Positions 1 to 10,362 of a stretch of 64,000 nt of DNA are shown here, piece by piece. The DNA lies in contig CM061063.1 of NCBI GenBank assembly GCA_030762895.1, positions 78,241,836 to 78,305,835 of the forward strand, in the 5' to 3' direction. The notes under the pieces are model-generated. The model ran no database searches, had not been told where the DNA came from, and was given only the letters and a program-made list of their open reading frames with translations. This DNA is from Sophora flavescens. Its lineage: Eukaryota; Streptophyta; Magnoliopsida; Fabales; Fabaceae. The translations under genes and the position numbers were made by a program. Positions within the stretch are counted from its first letter, which is position 1. Each line of letters starts with the position of its first letter.

Positions 1-249
1 AATCAACAACCAAACCACCACACCAACAAGACCACCACCACACCAACAACACAAAAGCAAAGATCCCACCACACCCCAACATGAACACCAAAAGAAATTA
101 AACACCACCGAGTACCCCAAACCACCAAAACCCCCTGCACCACACAACAAATATAACAGAACAATGAAAAACAGCACAGGGAACCAAAATAGAACAGAAC
201 AGTGATAATAATAGCAGCAGGGATAAAACGCAGGAAATCAAACTCAACA

Positions 250-1082
250 CTAAACAACCCTTTCAATCCCAACACCCACTGATTTAGTAACCATGCAGAT
301 AAAAGGATATAGGAAGCCCTTTAATCTTACTTTAAAGCATCTCCAAGCCAGAAGCTGAGCCTCCTCCAATAGATCAGACCTTGGCGAAACTCCTTCATTA
401 AACACCATTTTGTTTCTAGCCCTCCATATAATCCACACCAAAGAAAACCAAACCACTTGCCAAACTTGCTTTGTTGCTCTACTACCATCCACCAGCCCCC
501 TAAATTGCTGAAAGTGCACTTTACAGTCATTGTGATATGCAGTAGAGATACCAAACCAAGCCACCTGAGACAAACTAACCATAACATTGAAAAATGCGTA
601 CATTCAAAAAACACATGAACTGCAGATTCAGAGCAACAATGGCACCCAGGACACAAACTCTCAGAAGCCTGAAGAACATTCCTTCGAACCAAATTGTCTC
701 TAGTTGGTAATCGATCCACAAACAGCTTCCACACAAAGGATGACACTTTCAACGGCACAAGATTACTCCACAGCAAGCTATACGCCGTACCTTGAGAGGA
801 ATTGGTTCCTTCCCAGATGATCTTATAAGCTGACCTCACTGTGTAAGTTTCAGAGTTGTCTGCCAACCAATCCCAACGATCTTCCAGGTGATCCCTTAAC
901 ACTTGAGCATCCAAAACAGCTTGTAGATTATTTAGCAAATCTATCTCCCGTCGAAATAATTCCCTTCTCCAACTCCACACCCCATTCCTCCACTTTCCCA
1001 TGTCAGCCACTTTAGCATCTTTATTGTTAGCTAAGCTAAACAATCTATGACAATGCATTTTTAAACATCTACCTCTACCCAA
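250..1082 (-). pseudogene. LINE zf-RVT and C-terminal tail (two frames)
   Basis: Minus-strand translation from 1082 to about 560 gives a reverse-transcriptase zinc-binding region: MGKWRNGVWSW, VRSAYKII, VSSFVWKLFVDRLPTRDNL, then a Cys/His cluster CPGCHCCSESAVHVFFEC typical of plant LINE ORF2 tails. Near 560 the frame shifts. The continuation, with VWFSLVWIIWRARNKMVF, reads in the frame ending at 250. The product in intact elements is the end of an endonuclease/RT polyprotein used in target-primed reverse transcription. Nothing suggests it is expressed. Confidence 0.82.
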
Positions 1083-1166
1083 GGGTCAGACCAAAACACA
1101 GTCATCTCTCCATTTCCCACCATTTTTGTCGTTGACTGAGACAACCAGTTTTGATTCATCCCCTCA

Positions 1167-1268
1167 CCAACCTCATCTATAGATTGTATGCTCTCCCACC
1201 ATGCCGAACCCCTCCTCTCATCCCCACACAATTCACCCCAGCCATCCCAACCTCATCTATAGATTGTA
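1167..1268. repeat. 22-bp direct repeat, 80-bp period, within LINE
   Basis: A 22-base sequence beginning CCAACCTCATCTATAGATTG occurs at 1167-1188 and again at 1247-1268. It is a local tandem duplication inside the LINE remnant and helps destroy its reading frame. Confidence 0.85.
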
Positions 1269-1451
1269 CCAAAGCGCCTCTTTTTCTACCTTCATCCTCC
1301 ACCTCCACTTTTCTAATAAAGCTAAATTGGAAGCCCTCAATTTTTTTACCCCCAAGTCCCCATCCCCCTTCTCTTTACAGACCCTCTCCCAAGCTACCCA
1401 ACGAGTTTTACGTGACCCTTCAGACCCTCCCCAAAGAAATCTTTTAAAATA

Positions 1452-1836
1452 GATTCAATAGAAGAAATCACACCTTTTGGGGCCTTAAGGAAGGAAATAA
1501 AATAAGTTGGGAGGGCATACAACAGTGATTGTAACAGCACAATACGACCTCTGAAGGATAAATGACAGCTCTTCTACCCCGAAAGCCTAGCCGTCACCTT
1601 TTCCACCACCGAACACCAAGTTGCTACCTTTCTTGGATCAGCGCCAATCCATCCCAGAACACTGAGCCGTATGCTTTCTCAAAATCTATTTTGAACAAGA
1701 CCATATCCTTCTTTCTTCTTTTAGCTTCATCAATAATCTCATTGGCTATAAGCACCCCATCTAAGACTTGTCTTCCTCTAATGAAAGCTGACTGTTTTCA
1801 GAAATCAGCAAAGGCATTATGCTTCTCAACCTATAG
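1452..1836 (-). pseudogene. LINE reverse transcriptase remnant with internal deletion
   Basis: Minus-strand conceptual translation shows finger/palm motifs QSAFIRGRQVLDGVLIANE and MVLFKIDFEKAYGSV at 1836-1660, followed directly by IGADPRKVATW and the LSFRGRIVLLQS block at 1640-1500. In complete LINEs these blocks are about 200 or more residues apart, with YADD between them. The catalytic centre is therefore absent. A TAG stop falls where a Trp is expected before the LSFRGR block. Confidence 0.8.
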
Positions 1837-2802
1837 TTGAATAACAAACTTGAAAGTTGAAACACATGATACAGCTCCAGTGCATTGTCCAACCGATCCA
1901 CAATGGAAGTGAGCAATTGATAGAAACAATTAACGCAAAAACTAAACTTTCTACAAAAATAGTCAATAAATCATGCAAATCATAATACTTCCAAATATCT
2001 TAAGTCTTCGGCACTAAGAAGCAACCGAGCTAGAAGATAAACCGTAGATGTCCAGTGTGCATTTGTTAACCTCTCTGCTTGGGGCAGATAATTTTAAAAC
2101 CTTCCAAAGTCCTTACTAACGAAAACAAGCTGTGCAATCATCATATGAAAAATAATATCAAGATCTTACTGGGATCTTTCCAAAAAGAATGTATCCAGAT
2201 CTGCCATGAAACTAATCCAAAATTTAAAATTGACAATAATGATACAACATACAACAGCAACAAACAGGTTTCTTCAGTCTAATATGAAGAAATTTTTTGT
2301 TAAAAAATTATGTGTTCTTCAAGGATGATCGAGGTTATAACAAATATTGTATATAACGTTTCAAATACAGATAAATTGAGAGCCAGTTTGTATTTATAAA
2401 TGTTTGTTTTAACTAAAGAATAAAAAATACAACAAGTTGGTTTCCTTTTAGATCTAACACTTAGACGGACAAGTAAAATGATCACCAAATGAAAAGTATA
2501 AGTAATATTTATCACATTGAAAAAAGAACACATTTCCTTCACTTATCTGTATTTTTTTTCTATACTCATAAAAGTCCATGTGATCCCTTTAAATAAAGCC
2601 ACTAGTATTCCTAACAATATCTTAGACCTTCCATTTTAAAGTAATCCAACATTATATAATATTATCCTTTTAGACCACCAAGTTCATAACTTATTAAAAT
2701 CCAATCCAAACAATATCACGTGCTTTTCATTACTTCTCTTTACCTTTCTACTAATTTCATTCAGTTAATTTGTAAACTAGCTTTCTTGTCTTACACCTTC
2801 AA

Positions 2803-3423
2803 GGATGTAGATCCTCTGTCTCCTACTCTCTATGCCAAACCCTGTCACCCCAATGAACACATGCCACGTCAATTAATAAAAAAATATCACTTTTATTTTA
2901 TAAGATGATGCTCCTTCTCCGTCTTCTTCCTATCCTTGCTTTGTTTCTATGCTTGCTACTTTTTTGTTCCAACTCATCGTCCCTTACAAGAAACAGATAT
3001 CTCATTATACCCAAATCGATACAAAGGGGCTAGCTATGGAGGTATTTCCAGAAACATTTTCCCACCATCTTCTTCATCAATCTCAGAACTTCTAACACCA
3101 TTTGCTCATATCACACACACAGACAACATACGCTCATCTTTTTTTTTTTTGGGTTATTCAGTGAAGGCTCAATAATACCACCACCACCTTTCCACCATAA
3201 ACTAGCATAAACACCAATGTCACAAATATGGATTCAACCCGTCATAGCTGCGCATCACTTAAATGGGTTCCTTGATTTGTGAAAGGTTAAAAGAGTTAAC
3301 AAGGGTTACAGTGTTATCTTATCTTATAAAGTAAAAGTAATATTTTTCATTAATTGACGTGGCATGTGCTCATTGGAGTGACAGGATTTGGCACAGAGAG
3401 TAGGAGATAGAGGATCTGCGTCC
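2803..3423. mobile_element. Non-autonomous Mutator-like element (MULE), 621 bp
   Basis: The ends are long terminal inverted repeats of about 104 bp. The left end starts GGATGTAGATCCTCT; the right end read in reverse starts GGACGCAGATCCTCT, and the match continues through CACGTCAATTAAT and beyond, to about 2906 and 3318. A 9-bp direct repeat CACCTTCAA flanks it at 2794-2802 and 3424-3432. A 9-bp duplication with long TIRs is the Mutator signature. The paralogous locus carries CACCTTCAA only once (51071-51079), which is a preserved empty site. The interior has no transposase. Confidence 0.92.
2905..3033 (+). other. Short signal-peptide-like ORF inside the MULE
   Basis: The first ATG just inside the left TIR opens 42 codons. 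About 18 strongly hydrophobic residues, mostly Leu, follow two Met, then a Ser-rich stretch and a TAG stop at 3031. This resembles a secretory signal peptide and might be a captured exon of a host gene, as in Pack-MULEs. Length and composition alone do not prove it. No downstream domain could be recognised. Confidence 0.25.
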
Positions 3424-4658
3424 CACCTTCAATATTATAACTAATTTTAGACCCACCCCGTTATGCATTATACTTAAGTTTAAATTACCTTCTTCATAGA
3501 TCATAGCCCCCACATGAAATTCCATGACTCATACATAATATATATATATTCCATTATCATCTTTACTTAATAAAATTATAGAGGCTAACCAATATAAATA
3601 TCTTTCCAAGTACACAATGTTCAGGAACAGAGCACTCATTATGTCAAATAAATTTTGGGCACAATCTTTAAAGATCAGAAGACACATCATCATTTTTTTT
3701 TTGTGTGGAATATATGTAGTATATATCAAATTCTTCTCAGGCATAATTGCTTATCAAGTTTCTATGCAGTAGTATATTTGCTATCCGAATACTTGAACAG
3801 ATAAAGATCATTACCAATGAAGAAAAAGGAGCCAAAAATAATATAAAAAAAAGGAAGACCAATTTGACCAATACAAAAGGAGATATGGTGCAACAACAAA
3901 CAATATAGAGCAAAAGACACCATTGACAAACTGGAATATTACAACTGGGTACAGATTCAAAAACTCTGCCAACTAGTTAAAAATTAGTAAGAATGCATGT
4001 AACAGAAAACACCCATACTTTCAAACATTTGAATACAAATAAAGCTGCCAACTTAAATCAATAATCATATGATGGAATGACAGAAAAAGAATAATTGATT
4101 TACAACACTTATTAGCACGATAAGAACTTCTACAAGTATGTTCACATGCCTAGAAAACTTAATACTGAGTTGGTATAATTATTCAATTTTGGGAAATTAA
4201 ATCAATTTGGGGGTTTGCTGAAATGGGACTTAGCAAGGGTGAGAATCACTAACATACTCACTGAAAAATCAAGATTGTCTCATCCTTCCAAACAAATCCT
4301 AGAAAAGATGATCAAACTTTAAAATCAATTGCTTTTCCCAAGTCCTGACATAAGTCATCATTTAAGTTATGGCATAATAGAGTAGATGTAACCAAAAAGA
4401 TATTTGACACGTCAACGAATAAAACAAAATAGCACCACAAACATTGTTTTCTAATGGTAGTTTCATAAATATAAAACTATTCTACGTCAGCCTACGTACT
4501 ACAAGGGTGTAAAAACAAAGTGCTCATAATAAAACAACCAATAAATCTAATATATAAGAGGGGCAGGAATAGATGAAACATAATATTTATAAAATCTCTA
4601 CCTAAAGAGTAAAGTGTTGACATCACTTTCAGCATTTTATGATATCAACTCCGGTTAA

Positions 4659-5774
4659 TTAAGAGTTATGTAGCAAACACTCCAGGATCCTGCTTACATC
4701 CGCATCAGGCAAATTTGAAAATGGTTTCGATTTCAATTTCAATGACTTCAATCTGACAAAGCAAGGAGGTTGAGGTATGATTGAATCTGGAGATAAGAGA
4801 CCCTACGCAACAAGCATCAGTAAGACATACATTTTAATGTAAGTTCTAAAAAGGCAATTTCAGTATATGAAAATCATGCGAGTAATATGACAACTACAAA
4901 GTAGAAAACATTACTAAATTAACTTACATCTAATGCCCTAAGGGTATCCCAAGAGAGTTTCATCATCTTTACATTAGCGAGAAGTTGCAGCCAGCTAATT
5001 AGGACTAAATCGTCCTTCCGAAAACCGAAATCACCACATATATATTTACTTCTTCAACACAAGAAATATTGCTTGCAGAGGAGAGTTGGTGAACAGGATC
5101 ACCCTTAGTAGTGAGTAGATTAAGATTTGGAGTAGAAAGAGTGATTTCATAAGCTTTCACCCCGTAATTAGATATGCAGGGGACTTTAGCATCACTCTGT
5201 AAAAAACAATCATGCACGAACAAAGTATTCAAGCTTTTTAACTTTGAGAAGGGTTCAGCACAGCCATTATCACTTGTAGCAAAAGTGATATCCCTAATAT
5301 GCAAGCTTTTTAATGCTGGCAGCTCCAAAGATTTTGGAAGTAATATATTTTTAAATGGATAACAAAAACAAAGCTCAAGAGATGTCAAAGAAGGACAATG
5401 AAAGAGGGATGGGGGCAATTCAAAATCTACTTTCATACTTGAATAGACATTGATCACCAATTTTCGGATATCATGGGATGCAACATATACCGTGACCTCA
5501 TTTAGGAGTTTAGGGTCAATCCTAAACCCGATGTGCCATAAGTCCAGATTATGGAGTGAGATGGAGTCATCTCGATGGGAGAGAACCGGAGACACAAGTT
5601 TGGTAAAAACCGAAAGCCTGCGACATTCGTTGGAATGCAAAGTAAGAACAGTGAGTCGTTTCCAAAGATGCTTCCATCTTTTAGATAAGACACAAGTCTG
5701 AAGAGCTTCTTTTGTCTTCATAAATTTCATTATATGCAATAGTCACTGAGCCTATCGTCACCTACCCTTTCCAT
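4659..5774 (-). pseudogene. F-box/LRR (FBD-type) protein pseudogene, copy 1
   Basis: In intact relatives this family encodes the substrate-binding subunit of SCF ubiquitin ligases. The start is taken at the ATG at 5774, giving MERVGDDRLSDYCI, the beginning of an F-box. The frame then shifts near 5735 into HIMKFMKTKEALQTCVLSKR, the rest of the F-box (LSKRWKHLWKRL). LRR-like segments follow (FELPPSLFHCPSLTSLEL, SLELPALKSLHI). A second frameshift near 5020 precedes WLQLLANVKMM. Exon 1 ends at 4928 with donor GTAAGT; exon 2 (4659-4802, acceptor GCGTAG) is phase 0 and contains PPCFVRLKSLKL, ending at TAA. Compared with copy 2 it lacks about 17 residues before the YEITLSTP block. Two frameshifts make it a pseudogene. 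Confidence 0.88.
4803..4927 (-). other. Intron of F-box pseudogene copy 1
   Basis: The sense strand starts GTAAGT after GCATTAGAT and ends TTGCGTAG before GGTCTCTTATCT. The intron is phase 0, joining ALD to GLLSPDS. The same splice sites are kept in copy 2 at 52260-52399, which supports the gene model. Confidence 0.75.
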
Positions 5775-6250
5775 TGACTGTCTTTTGATTATTTCACTTC
5801 GCCTCGTCCTCTTCATCGTCGTCATCTTGAACTCCCTCGCTTCTTCAATGTTTTCGGTCTGTTTTCGGCTAATGGATGGAGAGACAGATCTGTATCAGAC
5901 ATTGAAACGAATTGAGAGAAATCAAGGAGACACGCTAGGGAAGGAACTTCTTGTGGCAGATATATTAATAGGAATAGTGAGGATTTTGCGCCGTCTCAAG
6001 TTGCAGACCGCAAAGTAAAGATCGAGACAGAGGATTACAAACCTTTATAATGAAGAAAAAGTGGGCCGTACTTTGAAAATAAAGCTTTTGGGTCAGCTGC
6101 AATATATTATACATGTGTTTAGGATTCAATTTTTGACTCACGTATATAAAAAAATATATGTTCGGAGAGTATCAATTTAGTCTATAATTTTCGATCGCAC
6201 TTAAAAAAAAAAATATATACCACACACACTGACGTCTTGGATGATATTTG

Positions 6251-6454
6251 GAGTGCAGAACTCTTATTAGTTTATTATTATTTAATAGTTTTTTCTTTTA
6301 CTGGATTTAATAGTTTTTATATATGTATTAGTTAACCATTTCTATAATATAATGTCAATTTAATCTATAAAAACTAAAAAGTTTAAATTTAATGATTAAG
6401 TTTGTCAAAATAAAAATATGATTAATAAACTATACTATATATATATATATAGTT
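6251..6454. other. AT-rich spacer
   Basis: Very AT-rich sequence with short TA runs and no coding or structural signal seen. Confidence 0.6.
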
Positions 6455-6632
6455 TTTTTTTGTTAACCATGATATAAGTATGAAGTATCCATCGTGGCAT
6501 CACCGTTAGCAGTGACTAATCTCCAACATCTCCTTTGAGAACCCGTTGGACACATAAGGTGGGTTCTTCTCTCCTAACCAGGTTTTCTCTATGCACAAAA
6601 GTCATGATTCGAACCCCTGACCACTTGCCTAA
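6455..6632 (-). mobile_element. SINE fragment (tRNA-type B box, A box missing)
   Basis: Reading the minus strand from 6632, GGTTCGAATCATGAC matches a pol III B box (GGTTCGANTCC) preceded by GGTCAGG. About 150 bp later the sequence ends in GGTTAACAAAAAAAA at about 6455. This layout fits a tRNA-derived plant SINE. The A box, which should lie 30-40 bp upstream of the B box, is absent, and the sequence is cut at 6632 where LTR-like sequence starts. There is no TSD to confirm it. Confidence 0.45.
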
Positions 6633-7897
6633 TGTAATATCCGGTAATTTTAATAATTTGAAATCATAAGTTTAAAAGAAATTATGATCAATAATTTAAA
6701 ATTTTCTCTCTACATGAGTTTCTACATGATATTTTTTTTTAGTTATAAATGTGCTTGTAATTAATAAATTACACTATGATAAAAGAAATGCTTTAAGAAA
6801 TCTTTCGAAATTTATTTATGATTTTAATATCAAGATATGTTAGTACATATTTGACACACACTTATTAATTAGATTCGATTAATTTAACTTAATTAATTAT
6901 ATTAATAATTTATTTATGGGTTGTGGGCTTTTACCAATACTACGCCGAAGTTAATGTAATAAGGAATGTAATCCCTCCCTTCCCGATCTCATTTTCTTGC
7001 CAAACGTAAATAAAACATGAGGGATTAGGGTTTGAGGAGAGAGAGCTCGGGAGAAGTTTGGAGCTTGGATTCTTGTTTCTCTTCCCAAATTAGCTCTACT
7101 TGAAGCTAATGAATCTTTAACCTAAGGTGAGGGGATTTGTTATTTCTTATTTAATGAATGATACTGAGATGATTTTTTTTTTCTTCTGTTTCCTTTCTAT
7201 CTTTTCGCTAGAGCCTCGTACAGGGGAAGGATTGTTCGTTTAAATTCTTTTTTGCTCTATGAATTTGTCTTTTTATTTAATGCGGTGCTAGAAATTGAAA
7301 ATGTAGAGTAGCTGAGAGATGTTTTTTTTTTTCAATCTCTCTCTTTCTATTGTATATGAAGTCCATATTGTTTAAAGGCGAGGCGAGGGCTTGAATGAGT
7401 GTGGCATTTTTGGATATATATATATATATTTGTTGCTTTGTTACGAAATAGATGAACATGGGTCTTTTATAATGCAGCTTTCTTTGCTGGATATTGGAGA
7501 GTTTGACACCTCATCCCAAAGCACACATCTTGCATTTAGTTTCTACCACCTAAGTTATTTTAGGAATTTCTCAATCAAGCTAGTAATTCAAGTTGATAAT
7601 GTGTAGTCCAACGAATTATATTTATCGTTATTAAACGGTATAAAGACTTGGCAAACCAATCGCAAGCAGCACTTATTATTATTATTATTATTATTTTCAA
7701 AAACCGAAACTATTGTGTGGTGCTATTTTTTTTAAAAGGATGAGTAACCTTATCTATTGATGCCATGGTCTTGCCTTGCCTTCTTATTTTGCTAAAAAGA
7801 AAATTTTGATTTTTACTCTCTGTTGCGAACCGTGAAACTACTCAAACATATATAAATAAATGAATGTTACACTAATCCATCTAAAAACAAGTTGCTG

Positions 7898-7928
<31 letters not shown>

Positions 7929-8615
7929 TTCACAGGGGCTTCCCAATAAAAAATTATGGCTTCTCAACATAATAGTGTAATATGTGTAATAGTCTAACCT
8001 ATATATATATAAGGAATAAGATTGATTAATAGTTTTATATTTTATTATTCTCTAGACAACTTCATTGAAGTTATTTGTGTTACTAATTGAATTATAATGA
8101 TGTGATGTTGTAATTAAAAATAATAATGATGCTATTGTGATTGCTATTAGTGTTAATGCATTATGTGATTGGTGTATATGATATGGAACTTGTGGAATGA
8201 ATTGACATGCTATGAATCTTTGGGTAGGCCGACGGGGAGCGAAAGGCTCTGGTATATAAATATCACCGTCGGGATGAGGGGCCCCCGTTAGATACCCCGG
8301 ACGTTGAGGAGGGATGTTGATGTTGGCAAGAGGGAGTGGTATCCCCGGGATAGAAATCAAAACCATCGGGGTATGAGGTTTTCAGAGAACCCACCTCCTA
8401 GGATACCCAAAGATTCGAATTATGATAGTATGCTTAGATTTTGTTTTATCCCCATATATGAGACTTATGTTAAGTTATGAGTTTTCAAGTCATTCCACAA
8501 GTGACCATTAAGAGGACAAAAGGGTCCTATGTATGTTATGTAAGTGTTTAATCAGTTGATATGTTTATGAGATGACATGATGTTTATAATTATGTATGAA
8601 TGTATGTATCATAAA
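6633..8615 (+). mobile_element. Probable LTR fragment (TGTAATATCC start), noncoding
   Basis: The stretch starts TGTAATATCCGGTAATTTTA, which resembles the start of some plant chromovirus LTRs. It has a leader-like GAGGGATTAGGGTTTGAGGAGAGAG block at about 7019 and a G/C-rich block at 8225-8400 with CCCCGTTAGATACCCCGG. No long reading frame has recognisable domains. The right side is cut by the copia LTR at 8616. It contains (ATT)n at about 7672-7696 and (AT)n at about 7899-7929. Assignment is tentative. Confidence 0.3.
7899..7929. repeat. (AT)n microsatellite
   Basis: About 15 uninterrupted AT units. Confidence 0.9.
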
Positions 8616-8852
8616 TGCAAAACTCCATAGTAGAACAATTAAGAAAGCAGAGAAATGTGGAACTCAAGAGAATGGAATTTTGCTCTCATTGATTCAATTT
8701 GAACTCAGTGTTACAAGAGCTTATTTATACATGTAATAGAAAGAGTGTAGAAAGAGTGAATTGGAAATTTCTGTTTCAGTCGATACAGCACATGTGCCTT
8801 GTGCCTACTAACTGATATTTGGACTTGGGCCTGGGCCTGGGCCTTACTAACA
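8616..8852 (-). repeat. 3' LTR of Ty1/copia element (237 bp)
   Basis: On the minus strand the LTR starts TGTTAGTAAGGCCCAGG at 8852, directly after a polypurine tract (GCTTGCAGGGGG) and the end of the pol frame. It ends GAGTTTTGCA at 8616. It contains a TATA-like GTATAAATAAGC near 8730, and its length suits copia LTRs. The matching 5' LTR is not found because the element is truncated at 16126. Confidence 0.7.
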
Positions 8853-8855
8853 GCA

Positions 8856-10357
8856 TTACCCCCTGCAAGCTGAAGGTGCGAAAATAGTGAGCAAACCCAG
8901 CTTGGAAAGGAAGTTCACAAACAAATTAGGGAGAATATTTTTGGTGAATAAATCAACAAGTTGATCAGTGGAAGGAATGGGTAGAAGGCGCAAGCCAGAA
9001 GCAACATGTTCCCGAACCACATGGCAATCAATGTCCAAATGTTTGGTGCGTTCATGAAACACCGTATTAGCAACGATGTGCAATGCACTTTTATTATCGC
9101 AGTAAAGGACAACATATTTGGAGCATTGGATGTGCAGATCACGCAATAAGTAACTCAACCACTGCAATTCACAAGAAGCAGTTGCGAGAGCATGATACTC
9201 AGCCTCGGAAGAGGAGCGTGCCACAGTGGTTTGTTTCTTTGACTTCCAGCTAATCAAAGAGCTGCCAAGGAAGAAACAAAAGCCACTAATTGAGCGTCGA
9301 GAGTCAGGACAACCACCGCAATCCGCATCACTGAAGCCAAGAAGCTGCAAAGAGGAGCTACGAGGAAACAACAAACCTTGGCCAGGGGAATCCTTCAAAT
9401 ATCGTAGAACACACTGAGCAGCTCAGAAATGAAAGTTTGTGGGATTGGAGAGAAATTGACTAAGCTGTTGAGTGGCAAACGAGATATCGGGACGTGTGGT
9501 TGTGAGGTAAAGAAGACGACCAACCAACCTTCTGTACCTTGCCACATCGGAGTAAGGGCCGTTGTTATCCCGGTGAAGATGAACACCTGAATCTACAGGG
9601 GTTCTTACTGGCTTACATCCAAGGAGTCCTGAATCAGTCAACAGATCAAGACAGTATTGTCACTGACAAAGGAAAATCCCTCGAGATGAGTGGGCAGCTT
9701 CAATGCCCAAAAATTATTTAAGCACACCAAGATCCTTAATTCCAAAGGCAGCATCAAGTCGAGCTTTAAGGGAATCAAACTCAGCTAGTGTGTTGCCGGC
9801 GAGAACAATGTCATCAACGTAAACAATAAGTGCAGTGAAGGATGAACCTGAGTGCTTGGTGAAGAGAGAATGATTTGACGGGGCCTGTATATAGCCAGTA
9901 CTGAGGAGGAGAGTGGAGAGGCGTTCAAACCAGGTGCGACTGGCTTGCTTCATTCCATAAAGAGACTTTAGAAGCTTGCACATTTTATTAGGAGGGGCAT
10001 GAGGAAATCCTTGAGGAACCACCATATAAACTGTCTCATGTCATTCACCGTGCAAAAATGCGTTGTTCATATCTAACTGGTGAACAGACCACTGATGAAT
10101 ATAAGCCAATGCAAGAACAAGACGCACAGTGGTAATTTTAGCAACGGGTGAGAAATTGTCAAAATAGTCTAAGCCCTCCGTTTGAGTATAGCCTTTGGCA
10201 ACAAGGCGAGGCTTGTATCGTTCAATAGTTCCATCGGCCTTTCTCTTAATGCTATAAACCCATTTGTTACCAATAGGGATGCCATTGGTAGGCAACTCTA
10301 TAAGGCACCAAGTTTGATTTGCCGCTAGAGCCCGAATTTCAACATTCATGGCCTCTA
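8856..10357 (-). pseudogene. Ty1/copia RT-RNase H, downstream part
   Basis: Reading from 10357 downward: the RT N-terminal block (HWVEAMNVEIRALAANQTW, KRKADGTIERYKPRLVAKGY, QLDMNNAFLHGE), then LLKSLYGMKQASRTWFERL and the catalytic box LIVYVDDIVLAG near 9820, then VGRLLYLTTTRPDISFA, then RNase H (GFSDADCGGCPDSRRS, RSSSEAEYHALA, LYCDNKSALHI, HLDIDCHVVREH). This order is the C-terminal half of a copia polyprotein. Stops and frameshifts near 10030, 9700 and 9410 break it. The other half lies beyond the insertion at 10363-14681. Confidence 0.92.
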
Positions 10358-10362
10358 CCCAG

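Larger units (their letters stand above)
1..1836 (-). mobile_element. Decayed L1-type LINE, 5'-truncated, 3' end off window
   Basis: This is a non-LTR retrotransposon read on the minus strand. From 1836 downward come an N-terminal reverse transcriptase piece (motifs QSAFIRGRQ and FKIDFEKAY), a thumb-region piece (IGADPRK-like, LSFRGRIVLLQSLLYALP, FFWGGSEGSRKTRWVAW), the zf-RVT zinc-binding region and a C-terminal tail, then a G/T-rich 3' UTR at 1-249. The central RT with its catalytic YADD box is missing: the FEKAY block joins almost directly to the GADPRK block near 1600-1680, which implies several hundred bp of deletion. Stops and frameshifts break every part. The 5' end at about 1836 coincides with the left limit of homology to 50102, so it is probably the truncated 5' insertion point. 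Class is confident; the family is not determined. Confidence 0.88.
1837..6250. repeat. Segmental duplication, copy 1 (partner 50102-53200)
   Basis: Homology to 50102-53200 in the same orientation starts at the block ending ATAACAAACTTGAAA near 1840 and 50107. It continues through blocks such as GTAGATGTCCAGTGTGCA (2044 and 50316), the F-box pseudogene, and the CACACACTGACGTCTT block near 6221 and 53166. Copy 1 has gained the insertion at 2803-3423. It keeps the F-box-coding end that copy 2 has lost. Apart from those features the stretch is AT-rich noncoding DNA, including 3433-4658. Confidence 0.9.

Noticed and set aside
2300..2542. 80-codon minus-strand hydrophobic frame in duplication copy 1
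   Set aside because: The matching region of copy 2 (50570-50820) has indels that break it, and there is no codon-level conservation.
5785..6018. 77-codon plus-strand frame next to the F-box pseudogene
   Set aside because: Antisense to the gene's 5' flank, with no known domain; absent from copy 2, where that part is deleted.
8052..8366. Pro-rich minus-strand frame ending MVLISIPGIPLPLANINIPP
   Set aside because: No domain, antisense to the probable LTR, and no partner exon.
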